DNA of 64,000 bases, taken from the NCBI GenBank assembly GCA_028564705.1, contig JAPXFQ010001965.1, positions 682,001-746,000 of the forward strand, written 5' to 3'. The stretch's first letter is position 1. The number at the start of each line of letters is the position of its first letter. The position numbers and the translations under genes were made by a program. This document shows positions 10,936-21,549 of this stretch, in pieces. The stretch is from Apricaphanius iberus. Lineage: Eukaryota; Chordata; Actinopteri; Cyprinodontiformes; Aphaniidae. Below the pieces are notes generated by a model that searched no databases, was not told where the DNA came from, and was given only the letters and a program-made list of their open reading frames with translations.

Positions 10936-13900
10936 ACAATCATTTATACCACTCTGAAAAAAATAACATTTCAACTATTCCTCTGAGCAAAAAAACAAAA
11001 CAAAAACATTTTTCTTTCATTTTGCACGTAGGTTTCCTTTTTCTAATTAAATTGGACAAATCCATTACTTAGCTAATTAATCAGAGTATTTGGAATTGAT
11101 GGTGCGCAGGACAACAATTTTATAAGTGCTTTGTGACTGCAGTTTCAAAGGCATTTGTGACCGTGAGCAATTTTGGGCCAGTTTGGGTGGTAGTCCTGTC
11201 AAAATGGAATGAAAGCTCTTTAATATTTCTTTAATGCAATGTATTTTTACTTTCAGTTAGTCTATAAGTATTCTAAAATAATCCAGTGTGTGGGGGAAAA
11301 GAGAATCTCTCTTTCCTCTTGAGTCCACGTGCCTTCTTGAACTTTTAAAATATGTCACAATTTTCTTTTTTCCTAGAACTTCTTTGCACAGATGTTCATA
11401 CATGAATGAAACACACACAGCAAAATGTTGCATCTCCTTCCTTGTTGATGATCCATTCCAAATCTATAGGAAAAAGAGAATTGCAATTTTTTTATTTGTA
11501 TTCATGTACAGTATGAACTACAATCTCAGGTATCAATATTGAACATCATCCTTAGTGAAATAATTTGGACTCCATACAAGCACTCTTTTTTTTGTTGTTT
11601 TTGTTTTGCTTTTTGTCTTTTTTTAACAACTTGGAGCACATGTAAAATTATGATCATAAGATTTTTTTTTTTGCATTATGTTTTTGAAAATACTTTTTTT
11701 CCTGTAGAAATTTAACCATGTCATGATTTTCCTCTCCAAAAAATGAGAGAAAATGACCCCACACACGATTACCCTCCCCATATATGGACAGTTGGCAGAA
11801 TAACACAAAATAATTTTATCACCTTGGCTGGAGGTTTGCAGAAAAAACAAACTCAGTCTGCTGGTATGTCGAGTCCAACATTCTGCTCGACAGTCTTCAT
11901 TCAATTCCATCCTAGCCATCAAATATCTTTCTCAATAAGCCATCCTGCCAAAAGCGACTACCAATACACAAATATCCCATTCATTCATAAAAACTTAAAA
12001 GCTCCAAATATATATAAAAAATCTGAACCTTTTTTACAGTAGCCAGCATCAACACTGAATCATTAATCCACCAAAAGCATTGAAAAGAAATTGAGCATTT
12101 GAATAAAAAGAAAAGCGTGAAAAGGGAAAGAATGGTTTTATTGTCTTTTCTATTAAGAGCACTGCTCTTGTCATCCAAAGTGAAGAGCTGCAGGGAGTAG
12201 CCTAGTTCCTGGTTCAGGTACTCAAGTGTGACTTACATTTATATCCGTCTGGAGTGCCTGCAAAGGCAAAAGCTGCAAATTGTTTGAGTCATTATAATAT
12301 TACTATAAAATCCAAGAATGACAGAAATATTTAAAACTCCTTTAAATCAACCAAAAATTCTGTGACTAAAGTAAATGACACAAATATCTCCCCAAAAGAT
12401 AAAAAGACAATGTCTAAACGGTATATTTGCAAAAAATAATATTAACTAAAGAAACAGAATTACTTCCATTTCTTAATAATTATTGGGAAAGCTTACTCTA
12501 GCCCTGCCATAATTAAATGACCTCTATAACTGGTGACCAGCTTTTGCAGATCTCCAATGGTTTTTTTTTACCATTCGTGTTTTGTGAGGAGCTCTGAATC
12601 TTCCTTACCAGTTCCAGGTTCTAATAGGGATTTTTTGTATATCAGTCAAAAATATTTGTTACCTCCAGCATGATATTTTTTTTTAATCCTAACTGTACAC
12701 TTTTTGGAAACCTCCAATAAATTTGTGTCTCAGTGGTGCTTGGCAAGCATTTTTATATTTTCTCTGATGATTTGTTAGGGCATCATTGTATTTTGATAAA
12801 CAACAACCCACATTTTGTTAGACAGTGCAATGTACTGTATGTCAAATTCCCCCTAACCCATCTGTAAACAGATATCCCATTAAGCTGGGTTGGTCAATAA
12901 TTGGTCCAAATTGCAAATTTGCCATTGGGAAATTAAAATATGCTTGTTGCACAGAGACCAAAGCAAAAGGCATGTCTACCTCCTCTTACTTTCCGCATAA
13001 GGTCACTGTTTCCATGGTGACAGGCTGATGGCTAGCTTGCCTCCTTATTTCTTATCTATTTTTCTACATCTCCCCCATCATATGAGCAATATCTGTGTTT
13101 GAAGACCTTTTATGACCACTGTTGATAAGAGCCCCCCCCCATGACTGCTTGTGTCTCACCTCTACCCCGAAGACTCCTCTTTCCCTTTCACTCCTATTGT
13201 CCTCTTCTTTAACTCTCCAATTTTTCAAGACTAAATGAAAACTGCAGCATGTAAATAGACAGGAGGGGAGAGAATGTTTTGTTGGTCTATAAATGGTGTG
13301 ACATCAAAGTGTCTGAATTTTTCCTTTGTCAAAAATGAGACTGAGCAGGGGTCGCGTCAATATCAAAGCCTTCTACCCTCTGTAAGATGTCCGCCCTAAA
13401 GTCTTATGCTGTTTTCTTATCAGCTTTCCTCTATTAGTCTGGAAATGAACTGCTGATACAGATTAATGAGCTAAAACACAACTTCTGTTAGTTTGTTGCA
13501 GGTTCCTAGCTGCTTCACTGACTATGCTACCCTTGTTTGTCTGACAGAGTCACACTACATTACAAACCAGCCTCATTTGCCTTTTTAACCGAACTAACAG
13601 ATGGACTATCAGCGCCTGAGCTAGTGTGACCCTGGGGTGACGGCAAGGTGGCGTGACACTGAGTGGATGTAGATCATTACCAGGTTAACAGGGAGGCTGC
13701 AGACCACAACCTTATGCTACCCTTCATTTTCCTAAGAAACATTTTGTCGTTGTGCGGCACCCGTACTTAGACAAAGCAAGACAAATGACAAAACGAGAAC
13801 GGGGAAAGAACGTGCCTTAACTCAATGACAGAAAGGCAATCACACAAACCAAAAGAGTAAAAACAGGGCAAATGTTGACTGGGGAAAATGGATAATTTAG

Positions 13901-14632
13901 TGATAAAAAAAGAGAGCAGGAACAGAAGGAAAATGATTAAGGGTAACAAATCTAGAGAAATGTAAGGAGGGAGAGTGGGAGCGAGACCTTAATCTTAATT
14001 AAAGCAAAGGATGTATGGCTGTTGTTTAGGAGCCACAGGGGAAATGCACATTTACTCATTTGGCAGCTTTGCTCCGCAGGCATGCTGGTTCCACGGTGAT
14101 ATAAACTAGAGCTGTGTCATTAAAAGATCTAATCTCATTGTGAGTGACAGCTGGAATATGATGGTTAGGAAAATAACACAGCAGTTGTTTTGTTTGATGT
14201 CTCGTAAGTGTCTTCCATTTTGGACATAGCACCGTCCTTCAACAAACAACAGGTTAATGGAATCAGAAACATTAGCGCATGAGGCTAAAACCTTTTCTAG
14301 TTTTCCCAAGCTGCATCGTCCTGTTCAGATTCATTGGTAATAAACCATTCTTTCCCTTGAACAGTATTACACAGAGAGAAAGAGAGAAAAAAATGAGCTA
14401 AAAAGCTATCACAAATAGTTTTTTTTTCATTTAGCCACTAGACATTTTAATAAATAACCTTTATTTTTGTAAAGACCCTTTTAAAAGTTCCAAGTGATCC
14501 CTTTGCCAAACATTGATTGAGTGCTGTGAAGATCATCTATCAACAGCATTTTATTCTTTTACTTTTTTATGTTTTGGTCCATTGTATTCCAGTTGTAGAC
14601 TGGTAATTCTGGATATGTAGTTAGTCATAAGG
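10936..14632. other. 3' flank of lrrc4c, no other gene recognised
   Basis: AT-rich non-coding DNA. The 99-codon overlapping frames at 11623-11922 (minus) and 11743-12042 (plus) have no recognisable domain. Part of 13.8-14.63 kb is probably lrrc4c 3' UTR, but its extent cannot be read from sequence alone. Confidence 0.4.
14460..14465 (-). promoter_or_regulatory. Candidate lrrc4c polyadenylation signal
   Basis: AATAAA on the minus strand about 170 bases after the lrrc4c stop. A second AATAAA lies at 14550-14555, about 80 bases after the stop. In AT-rich DNA such hexamers occur by chance and LRRC4C transcripts may run further, so this is only a candidate. Confidence 0.25.
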
Positions 14633-16528
14633 TCAGATTTGGGTTTCTTGGACATTGTCTTTTGAACAAGCTTGAATCAGTAAAGGTTCTTGTGTGGCCG
14701 AGCTATGTATGGTACTGAGCATAGGAGGATGGTGATAACTGCTCTTGTAGGTGTTGTAATGGTTGTAGTGCTCCAGTGGGGGCAGCGATAGGTGTCTCTC
14801 CATAGCAGCAACACCTGCAAGCTCCTCTTCAACAGTAATGACTTCCATGGAGGAGGCTGGACCATCAGGGTCCTGTTGGTTATGCTGCTTCCTCATTTTG
14901 TAGAAAATAACCAGAAGAACAGCAGCCATGAGTGTAATGGCTACAAAACAGCCAATGATAATCTTGGTGGTTTTCATCACCTCATCAAGACCATTGAGCG
15001 CTCCTTCTCCATCTACATCAAGAACTGGGATGGTGTAAGTCCGTTCTGTGGCCCTTGTTAAAACAGGCATACCCTTTGTAGTTGAGGATGGTACCCAGCC
15101 AAATGGGGGTAGGGGTGTTTGACTGTCATCCACAGGGGTCTCAATGGTCTCCACAGTGACTGTGGTAAAATAGGTAACTCCACTGTTTTCCACAGAAGTG
15201 ACATTAAGGACTGCAGAAGCAGAAATGTTTCCTGTTATACTGCTAACCATACAAGTGTAAGTTCCAGTGTCCTGCATTGTTACGCTGGTAAAATTTAGTG
15301 TCCCATCATTGAGTACAGATAACCGTACCTTATAAGCTCCATGTGTCACCAAAGAGCCATTTGGTGTGAGCCAGCTAATGGATGTCAACGAGCTTGTACG
15401 ACATTTAAGTTCAGCACCCATGCCTTCTGTCACATTCAAATCACTGGGTGGCTCCACAATAACAGGAAAAACACACTGAAAGTAGCTGTGATCAAGTTCC
15501 CCAATATAACGTCCTTTAAAGGGAGAAGGAGAATGACAACGAGCACAGCAACTGGTATTGGCAGGCACCGTTTCCTTAAGCCACCAGCTGAGCCACAAAA
15601 TATCGCAGTTGCAGTTCCAAGGGTTGTGATGGAGGTGTACTCTTTCCAGATGATGCAAGGGTGTAAAGAGGTCATGTGGCAAAAAGGTCAGGTTGTTGTG
15701 AGCCAGATTGAGTTCCACCAGTGACTGAAGATCATCAAAAGAATTTCTCTCAATAGTTTGGATCTGGGCATGCATCATCCACAGCTTTTGAAGGTTCACT
15801 AAACCTGTAAATGAGCTGGGCTTTATGACAGACAACTGGTTTCCTGACATTTCTAGCTCTTCGAGCCTAACCAAGGGTAAGATGTTAGGGATCTCTTTGA
15901 GGTTGCACATTCCTAAGTTTAGATAGCGCAGGTTGGTCAAGTCCTTAAAAGCTCCATCAGAAATGTAGGAGAGACGCTTTAGCTCCCCAAGATCTAGCCT
16001 TCGAAGTGAAGGAACCCGGTTGAAGGCATAGGATGGTATACTTTCAATGGGGTTGTTCCGCAGCCAGAGTTCTTTAAGTTTGGACAGGTACTCAAATGCT
16101 CCATTGGGAATTGTTGTAAGTCGATTATCAAAAAGCTCTAATGTATTAAGACTTGCCAGCCCATTAAAAGCACCAATTTCAATGCTGCGGATATGATTCT
16201 TGCTCAGTTGCAGAATCTCCAAATGGCGTAGATGCTTGAAACTGTCTACCTTGATGACCTGAATTAGGTTATCCTGAAGGTTCAGGTACCGAGTATTGGT
16301 AGAAATGCCATCTGGGACATCCCGTAGAGCTCGCCGTGTGCATATGACTTTGCTGAACTGGTTACTGCATGAGCAGACAGAAGGACAGGTCTGAGCACGG
16401 ACTAGCCCAGCCACCACCAGTATCTGAAGAGCCAAAAGCAACACAAAAAGGGGGTTGGACAGTGCCCCCTTCAGCCTACGACCTCTCATTGTCTGGCGTT
16501 GGAGGGAGTAGATCATTGTGTTCCGCAT
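14633..16528 (-). CDS. lrrc4c: Netrin-G ligand 1 (LRRC4C), synaptic LRR-Ig adhesion protein
   Basis: Postsynaptic type I membrane protein. The NGL-1 family binds netrin-G1 on axons and organises excitatory synapses through PDZ scaffolds. The 631 residues show: a hydrophobic signal segment at about 24-45 ending VRAQ; an LRRNT cap with Cys48, 52, 54 and 63; leucine-rich repeats at about 77-300; an LRRCT cap starting NPWNCNC (Cys306 and 308, then 327, 328, 331 and 352); a C2-type Ig domain with Cys376 and Cys426 (DTGTYTC); a Ser/Thr/Pro-rich stalk; a membrane span at about 522-543; and a cytoplasmic tail ending ETQI, a class I PDZ ligand. Sequons occur at N279, N324, N365, N390, N412, N434 and N442. 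The segment SSVCSC-type [15 protein letters not shown] and the tail KDNVQETQI identify LRRC4C rather than LRRC4 or LRRC4B; mammalian LRRC4C is about 640 residues. The whole coding region is one exon, as in other vertebrates. Met1, Met5 and Met14 all precede the signal segment, so the exact start is uncertain by a few residues. No break or missing key residue. Confidence 0.97.
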   Translation of the reverse strand: MRNTMIYSLQRQTMRGRRLKGALSNPLFVLLLALQILVVAGLVRAQTCPSVCSCSNQFSKVICTRRALRDVPDGISTNTRYLNLQDNLIQVIKVDSFKHLRHLEILQLSKNHIRSIEIGAFNGLASLNTLELFDNRLTTIPNGAFEYLSKLKELWLRNNPIESIPSYAFNRVPSLRRLDLGELKRLSYISDGAFKDLTNLRYLNLGMCNLKEIPNILPLVRLEELEMSGNQLSVIKPSSFTGLVNLQKLWMMHAQIQTIERNSFDDLQSLVELNLAHNNLTFLPHDLFTPLHHLERVHLHHNPWNCNCDILWLSWWLKETVPANTSCCARCHSPSPFKGRYIGELDHSYFQCVFPVIVEPPSDLNVTEGMGAELKCRTSSLTSISWLTPNGSLVTHGAYKVRLSVLNDGTLNFTSVTMQDTGTYTCMVSSITGNISASAVLNVTSVENSGVTYFTTVTVETIETPVDDSQTPLPPFGWVPSSTTKGMPVLTRATERTYTIPVLDVDGEGALNGLDEVMKTTKIIIGCFVAITLMAAVLLVIFYKMRKQHNQQDPDGPASSMEVITVEEELAGVAAMERHLSLPPLEHYNHYNTYKSSYHHPPMLSTIHSSATQEPLLIQACSKDNVQETQI

Positions 16529-16532
16529 TCAT
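16476..16532 (-). other. Overlapping upstream ORF 2 of lrrc4c
   Basis: An ATG four bases before the lrrc4c start opens an 18-codon frame that overlaps the main frame and ends at TAG. It has A at -3 and A at +4, a better context than the main ATG (T at -3, C at +4). If translated it would compete with the first main ATG and favour downstream in-frame starts at Met5 or Met14. Confidence 0.4.
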
Positions 16533-16539
16533 AGTTCAT
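16513..16539 (-). other. Overlapping upstream ORF 1 of lrrc4c
   Basis: The first ATG in the coding exon, 11 bases before the lrrc4c start, opens an 8-codon frame. Its TGA stop (16515-16513) overlaps the ATG of in-frame Met5 (16516-16514) as ATGA. That layout is compatible with termination-reinitiation at Met5. The -3 base is C, a weak context. Whether it is the first ATG of the mRNA depends on the unseen upstream exons. Confidence 0.4.
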
Positions 16540-16555
16540 CTGGTGTTAGACTTCC

Positions 16556-16585
16556 CTGCAAAAAAAAAAAAAAGAGAAAATACTC
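16556..16585 (-). promoter_or_regulatory. 3' splice site of the lrrc4c coding exon
   Basis: On the minus strand an unbroken run of T leads into TGCAG, followed by GGAAG and, 27 bases after the junction, the lrrc4c ATG. This is a strong acceptor with a polypyrimidine tract. It places the start of the coding exon at 16555, with the remaining 5' UTR in upstream exons at higher coordinates. Vertebrate LRRC4C genes are known to have several non-coding 5' exons and one coding exon. Confidence 0.75.
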
Positions 16586-16892
16586 AGTAATCATTTAAGG
16601 TTGGTAGATTACTATTATTAGCATTTTATTTAATCTGAGAAATTAATTCTTATTTTGTCACTGATTTCATTCCGACAAATTATTTTCTTGTTTGACCTTC
16701 ATCAAAACAGTTACTTATTTCATATGTTTTATTTGTTTTTGTAGAATTTAATCACGTATTCTAAAATGTCAAGTTAGAGAATTTGGAAATCATTTAAATG
16801 TTCTCTTTGGTTGTTAAAATTAAACTGGTAATCAAAAACTCTCAGAAATAGCACAACCATTTATGTACATAAGTACATGTACAAAGATAATT

Positions 16893-17016
16893 GTGTGAAT
16901 GCTGTAGGCATTCACACTATTGTGATCCTGTTTCTCTTTATTCTTTATTTCTTTATGTGTGAATGCTGTAGGCATTCACACTATTTGATCTGTTTTCTCT
17001 TTATTCTTTTAATATT
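16893..17016. repeat. Two 64-bp repeats each starting with a perfect 10-bp hairpin
   Basis: GTGTGAATGC, loop TGTAG, GCATTCACAC occurs at 16893-16917 and again at 16957-16981. Each is followed by ACTATT, TGATC and TTCTCTTTATTCTTT, so the unit is a 64-bp direct repeat. The arm sequence (TACAGCATTCACAC in reverse) recurs at the end of both large units that follow (about 19240 and 21505), linking these hairpins to the same element. Confidence 0.85.
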
Positions 17017-17026
17017 ATTTTTCTAG

Positions 17027-19283
17027 TTATTATTATTATTCTCCTCGTTTCCGTACGTTTTTTGAAATTCAACTACTTCTGCAATTTTCATGCGATTTCA
17101 GCAATTCAAATATTCACGCGTTCAGCTTTTTCGGGTCTTTCCGGCTATGTCTTCTGGTATTTCTGCTTTTCATACTTTTTAAAATATTCAGCTTTTTATG
17201 CGATTTTCGCTTACATTGAAATGAATGGAAATTCATGAAAATTCCGGAAAAATTTGGGCTTTTCCACAGCTAACTACTTCCACAAAATTTAAGCTAGAAT
17301 CGCCATTCAAACTTTAAACGGGTCACAAGGCTTTAAACTATCTTCGTATGATTCAGCTTTTTGCTATCTCTTACGGTTTTCATAAAATCGCGATTTAAAA
17401 ATCATTTAAAAATTTTCAGGTTTTCAAATTTATAATGTATTTCAATGACGGAATTCTTCAACTGGCAGAGTGTCCACTCTAGCAACTGCCGTTTTTGGCC
17501 CTTTTCTGAACTTTCACAAACAAATTACTCCTGTTCATACAAATTTCACACAATCTACACATATTATATATTAAAACACAGGAAATATTGTTGGGATTCA
17601 GGAAATGTAACCCTCATTGAAGTGACATTTACACATTTACCACAAATGGCCCCAAAGCGATGAAAAACCACCCCTGAGTGGATCCTGCTCGAATTTCAGC
17701 ATCTCAAAATTATGCCCATTTTTACAAAATCGCTGTGCGGACACAGATTAAGGTACACACATGACACAAAGAAGTATTAATCACCAAAGCCTCCTGATAC
17801 TCAAAGTGAAATCCTTATTTCGATAGCCCTTATACTTCCCGAATAACATAACATCGTTCGGAACCAAGTCAAGTCAGATTTCTGGTTTTACCAAAATATA
17901 CTCATGTTTGACATCAATTTATAGCTTTTATATTATATTTTCAAAAAATTGAGTGGTTTAAGACTGTTCCCGTATCCGTTCCAATAAAAACGATACATGG
18001 ATCACGTCGATACGCCTTACGGTTCCCGAGTTATTAAGAGTAGTTTGGAAGAAGGATTCCCTGTTTAAACGGCTGAGGAATTGAGACACAAAAGTGAGGT
18101 GCTGCAGCTGGCCTCCTGTCAGCTTCTCTCCTGCAGGGCCAGCCTGTCTCTGATTGGCTGAGTAAGGGAAGGCCATTCTATTGCTACAGTTGGAGTCACC
18201 TCTTGTGGTGGACAATATAATTACAATGCGCTATGGACACTACATAATGTGGCTGTGACCTAGGTAGTAGGAATCCACGAATCAATGGGTTGCTGGTTCA
18301 AATCCCAGATTCTTCCATCTCATTCATTGTCTTTGGGCTGTAAACTTCACCCACATTACTTGCTGGTATTAAGAGGGCCCAGTGTTGCTGTGTCCTTTAG
18401 CCTCACTCCTGTCACAGTGACCTAGGGAAGCAGTGTCTACAATTAAGTAGCCTGCTACCATGAATGGGAAACAGTGATTACTTTTAAAGGGTAGTTATGC
18501 AGACTTTTATGTTTAGGCTATTATGGGCATTGTACATGGAGTATGATATTATTATACAACTTTATATTGACATCCATTATATTCAAACTAGTATTTAAGC
18601 TAAGAGTTTTTTTTAGCTAATTTTAGCAAGAATTGGCTTTGTAGCCATTTTTATTATACTGAATTGATCAAGTCATTAATATCCAATATATTAGTATTTC
18701 CCAAAATTCTACTGTTAGCATTTTAGCTAACATCATCAGTTTCAAACGGGTTACAACTTGCATTTCAGCTAATACCACAATCTTTCCTAATTCTAGCTGT
18801 AGTACAATTTACCAACTTTTCTCTGAATAAGCATTTGCAGAGATTTTCTCTTTCAGCAAACTTTGCTTACTACATTTCAGCAACATGTTAAAGGTTGCAT
18901 TTTAGCTAACATTGGTAGTTTAGCTTAATTTAGCTAACATTGGTATTTTAGCTTCATTTAGCTAAAGCTGGTCTTTTAGCTTTTCAATAGTTTTGCAGTT
19001 AAGTATAACTGCATGGCTCTCACCTTTTTATGCTGATTTACTACTTTTTATTAAAAGTTACACAACAGTACTATTTTGAAGCTGTTATAAAAATTTGACA
19101 CTTTTAGATTTAGCTAATAGTTTTTCTACGTAGGACAATTTTGAAACATTTTTCAGTTATTCAGCTTTTTACAATTCAGCAAATATTCTGCAGTTTTCTT
19201 CAAATTCTTCAGCAATTTTCAGCAAAAAAAATCAGCTTACAGCATTCACACTGCATTTTCGCAGGAAATGCAAATTTTTCTAG
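17027..19283 (+). mobile_element. Tandem unit 1 of a hairpin-ended 2.26-kb element
   Basis: First of two direct, near-identical units. It opens TTATTATT then CTCCTCGTTTCCGTACG at 17041. It contains a SINE-like segment (about 18250-18475) and an AGCTAA-rich part at about 18700-19000. It ends CAGCATTCACAC, then a hairpin TGCATTT-loop-AAATGCA (19252-19272), then seven bases and CTAG (19280-19283). A subterminal hairpin a few bases before CTAG matches the CTRR-type 3' end of Helitrons. The 5' end and the flanking A/T site do not settle the class. No open reading frame of note, so it is non-autonomous. It lies in the intron preceding the lrrc4c coding exon. The strand given is the direction that ends in CTAG. 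Confidence 0.8.
18250..18475 (+). mobile_element. SINE-like segment inside unit 1
   Basis: TGACCTAGGTAGTAGGAATC followed by GGTTGCTGGTTCAAATCCCA resembles tRNA-like boxes A and B. The body TGTCTTTGGGCTGTAAACTT, AGAGGGCCCAGTG and GAAGCAGTGTCTACAATTAA parallels the SINE at 9346-9660. It is at the same place in unit 2, so it was there before the duplication. Confidence 0.55.
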
Positions 19284-21549
19284 TTATTATTATTCTCCTC
19301 GTTTCCGTACGTTTTTTGAAATTCAACTACTTCTGCAATTTTCATGCGATTTCAGCAATTCAAATATTCACGCGTTCAGCTTTTTCGGGTCTTTCCGGCT
19401 ATGACTTTTGGTATTTCTGCTTTTCATACTTTTTAAAATATTCAGCTTTTTATGCGATTTTCGCTTACATTGAAATGAATGGAAATTCATGAAAATTCCG
19501 GAAACATTTTGCGCTTTTCCACAGCTAACACTTCCACAAAATTTAAGCAGAATCGCCACGACATCAAACTTTAAACGGGTCACAAGGCTATAAACTATCT
19601 TCGTATGATTCAGCTTTTTGCTATCTCTTACGGTTTTCATAAAATCGCGATTTAAAAATCATTTAAAAATTTTCAGGTTTTCAAATTTATAATGTATTTC
19701 AATGACGGAATTCTTCAACTGGCAGAGTGTCCACTCTAGCAACTGCCGATTTTGGCCCTTTTCTGAACTTTCACAAGGGGGAAATTACCCTGGTTTCTAC
19801 AAAATTCACACAATCTACACATATTATAATTAAATAATGTATGAGTGTGTGGATTTCAGGAAAATGTGTAAAAACCCCTCATTGAAGTGACCATTTTACA
19901 TTTACCACAAATGGCCCCCAAGCGATGAAAAACCACCCCTGAGTGGATCCTGCTCGAATTTCAGCATCTCAAAATTATGCCCATTTTTACAAAATCGCTG
20001 TGCTGACACAGATTAAGGTACACACATGACACAAAGAAGTATTAATCACCAAAGCCTCCTGATACTCAAAGTGAAATCCTTATTTCGATAGCCCTTATAC
20101 GTCCCGAATAACATAACATCGTTCGGAACCAAGTCAAGTCAGATTTCTGGTTTTACCAAAATATACTCATGTTTGACATCAATTTATAGCTTTTATATTA
20201 TATTTTCAAAAAATTGAGTGGTTTAAGACTGTTCCCGTATCCGTTCCAATAAAACGATACATGGATCACGTTCGATAACGCCTTACGGTTCCCCGGAGTA
20301 ATTAAGAGTAGTTTTGGAAGAAGGATTCCCTGTTTTAACGGCTGAGGAATTTGGAGACACAAAAGTGAGGTGCGCAGCTGGCCTCCTTCAGCTTCTCTCC
20401 TGCAGTCCAGCCTTTCTCTGATTGGGCTGAGTTATAGGGAAGGCCATTCTATTGCTACAGTTGGAGTCACCTCTTGTGGTGGACAATATAATTACAATGC
20501 GCTATGGACACTACATAGTGTGGCTGTGACCTAGGGAGTAGGAATCCACGAATCAATGGGTTGCTGGTTCAAATCCCAGATTCTTCCATCTCATTCATTG
20601 TCTTTGGGCTGTAAACTTCACCCACATTACTTGCTGGTATTAAGAGGGCCCAGTGTTGCTGTGTCCTTTAGCCTCACTCCTGTCACAGTGACCTAGGGAA
20701 GCAGTGTCTACAATTAAGTAGCCTGCTACCATGAATGGGAAACAGTGATTACTTTTAAAGGGTAGTTATGCAGACTTTTATGTTTAGGCTATTGTGGGCA
20801 TTGTACATGGAGTATGATATTATTATACAACTTTATATTGACATCCATTATATTCAAACTAGTATTTAAGCTAAGAGTTTTTTTAGCTAATTTTAGCAAG
20901 AATTGGCTTTGTAGCCATTTTTATTATACTGAATTGATCAAGTCATTAATATCCAATATATTAGTATTTCCCAAAATTCTACTGTTAGCATTTTAGCTAA
21001 CATCATCAGTTTCAAACGGGTTACAACTTGCATTTCAGCTAATACCACAATCTTTCCTAATTCTAGCTGTAGTACAATTTACCAACTTTTCTCTGAATAA
21101 GCATTTGCAGAGATTTTCTCTTTCAGCAAACTTTGCTTACTACATTTCAGCAACATGTTAAAGGTTGCATTTTAGCTAACATTGGTAGTTTAGCTTAATT
21201 TAGCTAACATTGGTATTTTAGCTTAATTTAGCTAAAGCTGGTCTTTTAGCTTTTCAATAGTTTTGCAGTTAAGTATAACTGCATGGCTCTCACCTTTTTA
21301 TGCTGATTTTTACTTTTTAAAGTTACACAACATACTATTTTGAGCTTGTTATAAAAATTTGACAACTTTTAGATTTTAGCTAATAGTTTTTCTACGTAGG
21401 ACAATTTTGAAACATTTTTCAGTTATTCAGCTTTTTACAATTCAGCAAATATTCTGCAGTTTTCTTCAAATTCTTCAGCAATTTTCAGCAAAAAAAATCA
21501 GCTTACAGCATTCACACTGCATTTTCGCAGGAAATGCAAATTTTTCTAG
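19284..21549 (+). mobile_element. Tandem unit 2 of the hairpin-ended element
   Basis: Direct repeat of unit 1, offset by about 2254 bases at the start (CTCCTCGTTTCCG at 19295) and about 2266 at the end (CTAG at 21546-21549). The terminal hairpin TGCATTT-loop-AAATGCA is at 21518-21538. The second half is nearly identical to unit 1. The first half carries clustered differences, most at about 19770-19910. Unique host sequence resumes right after CTAGTT. The pair could be a true element array, unequal crossing-over, or an assembly duplication. Confidence 0.8.
20526..20750 (+). mobile_element. SINE-like segment inside unit 2
   Basis: Same tRNA-like start and body as the segment at 18250-18475, with very few differences, at the equivalent place in the second unit. 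Confidence 0.55.

Noticed and set aside
11623..12042. Pair of overlapping 99-codon frames
   Set aside because: Opposite strands over the same AT-rich bases; no recognisable domain and no splice signals that would make an exon.
12825..13028. 67-codon frame in the lrrc4c 3' flank
   Set aside because: No domain, not supported by splice or promoter context, length expected by chance.
15341..15724. 127-codon open frame on the plus strand inside lrrc4c
   Set aside because: It is antisense to the conserved LRRCT/Ig coding region; its composition follows from the sense codons and it has no domain or splice context.
17958..18215. 85-codon minus frame in tandem unit 1
   Set aside because: The corresponding part of unit 2 has indels that break it, so it is not conserved between near-identical copies.
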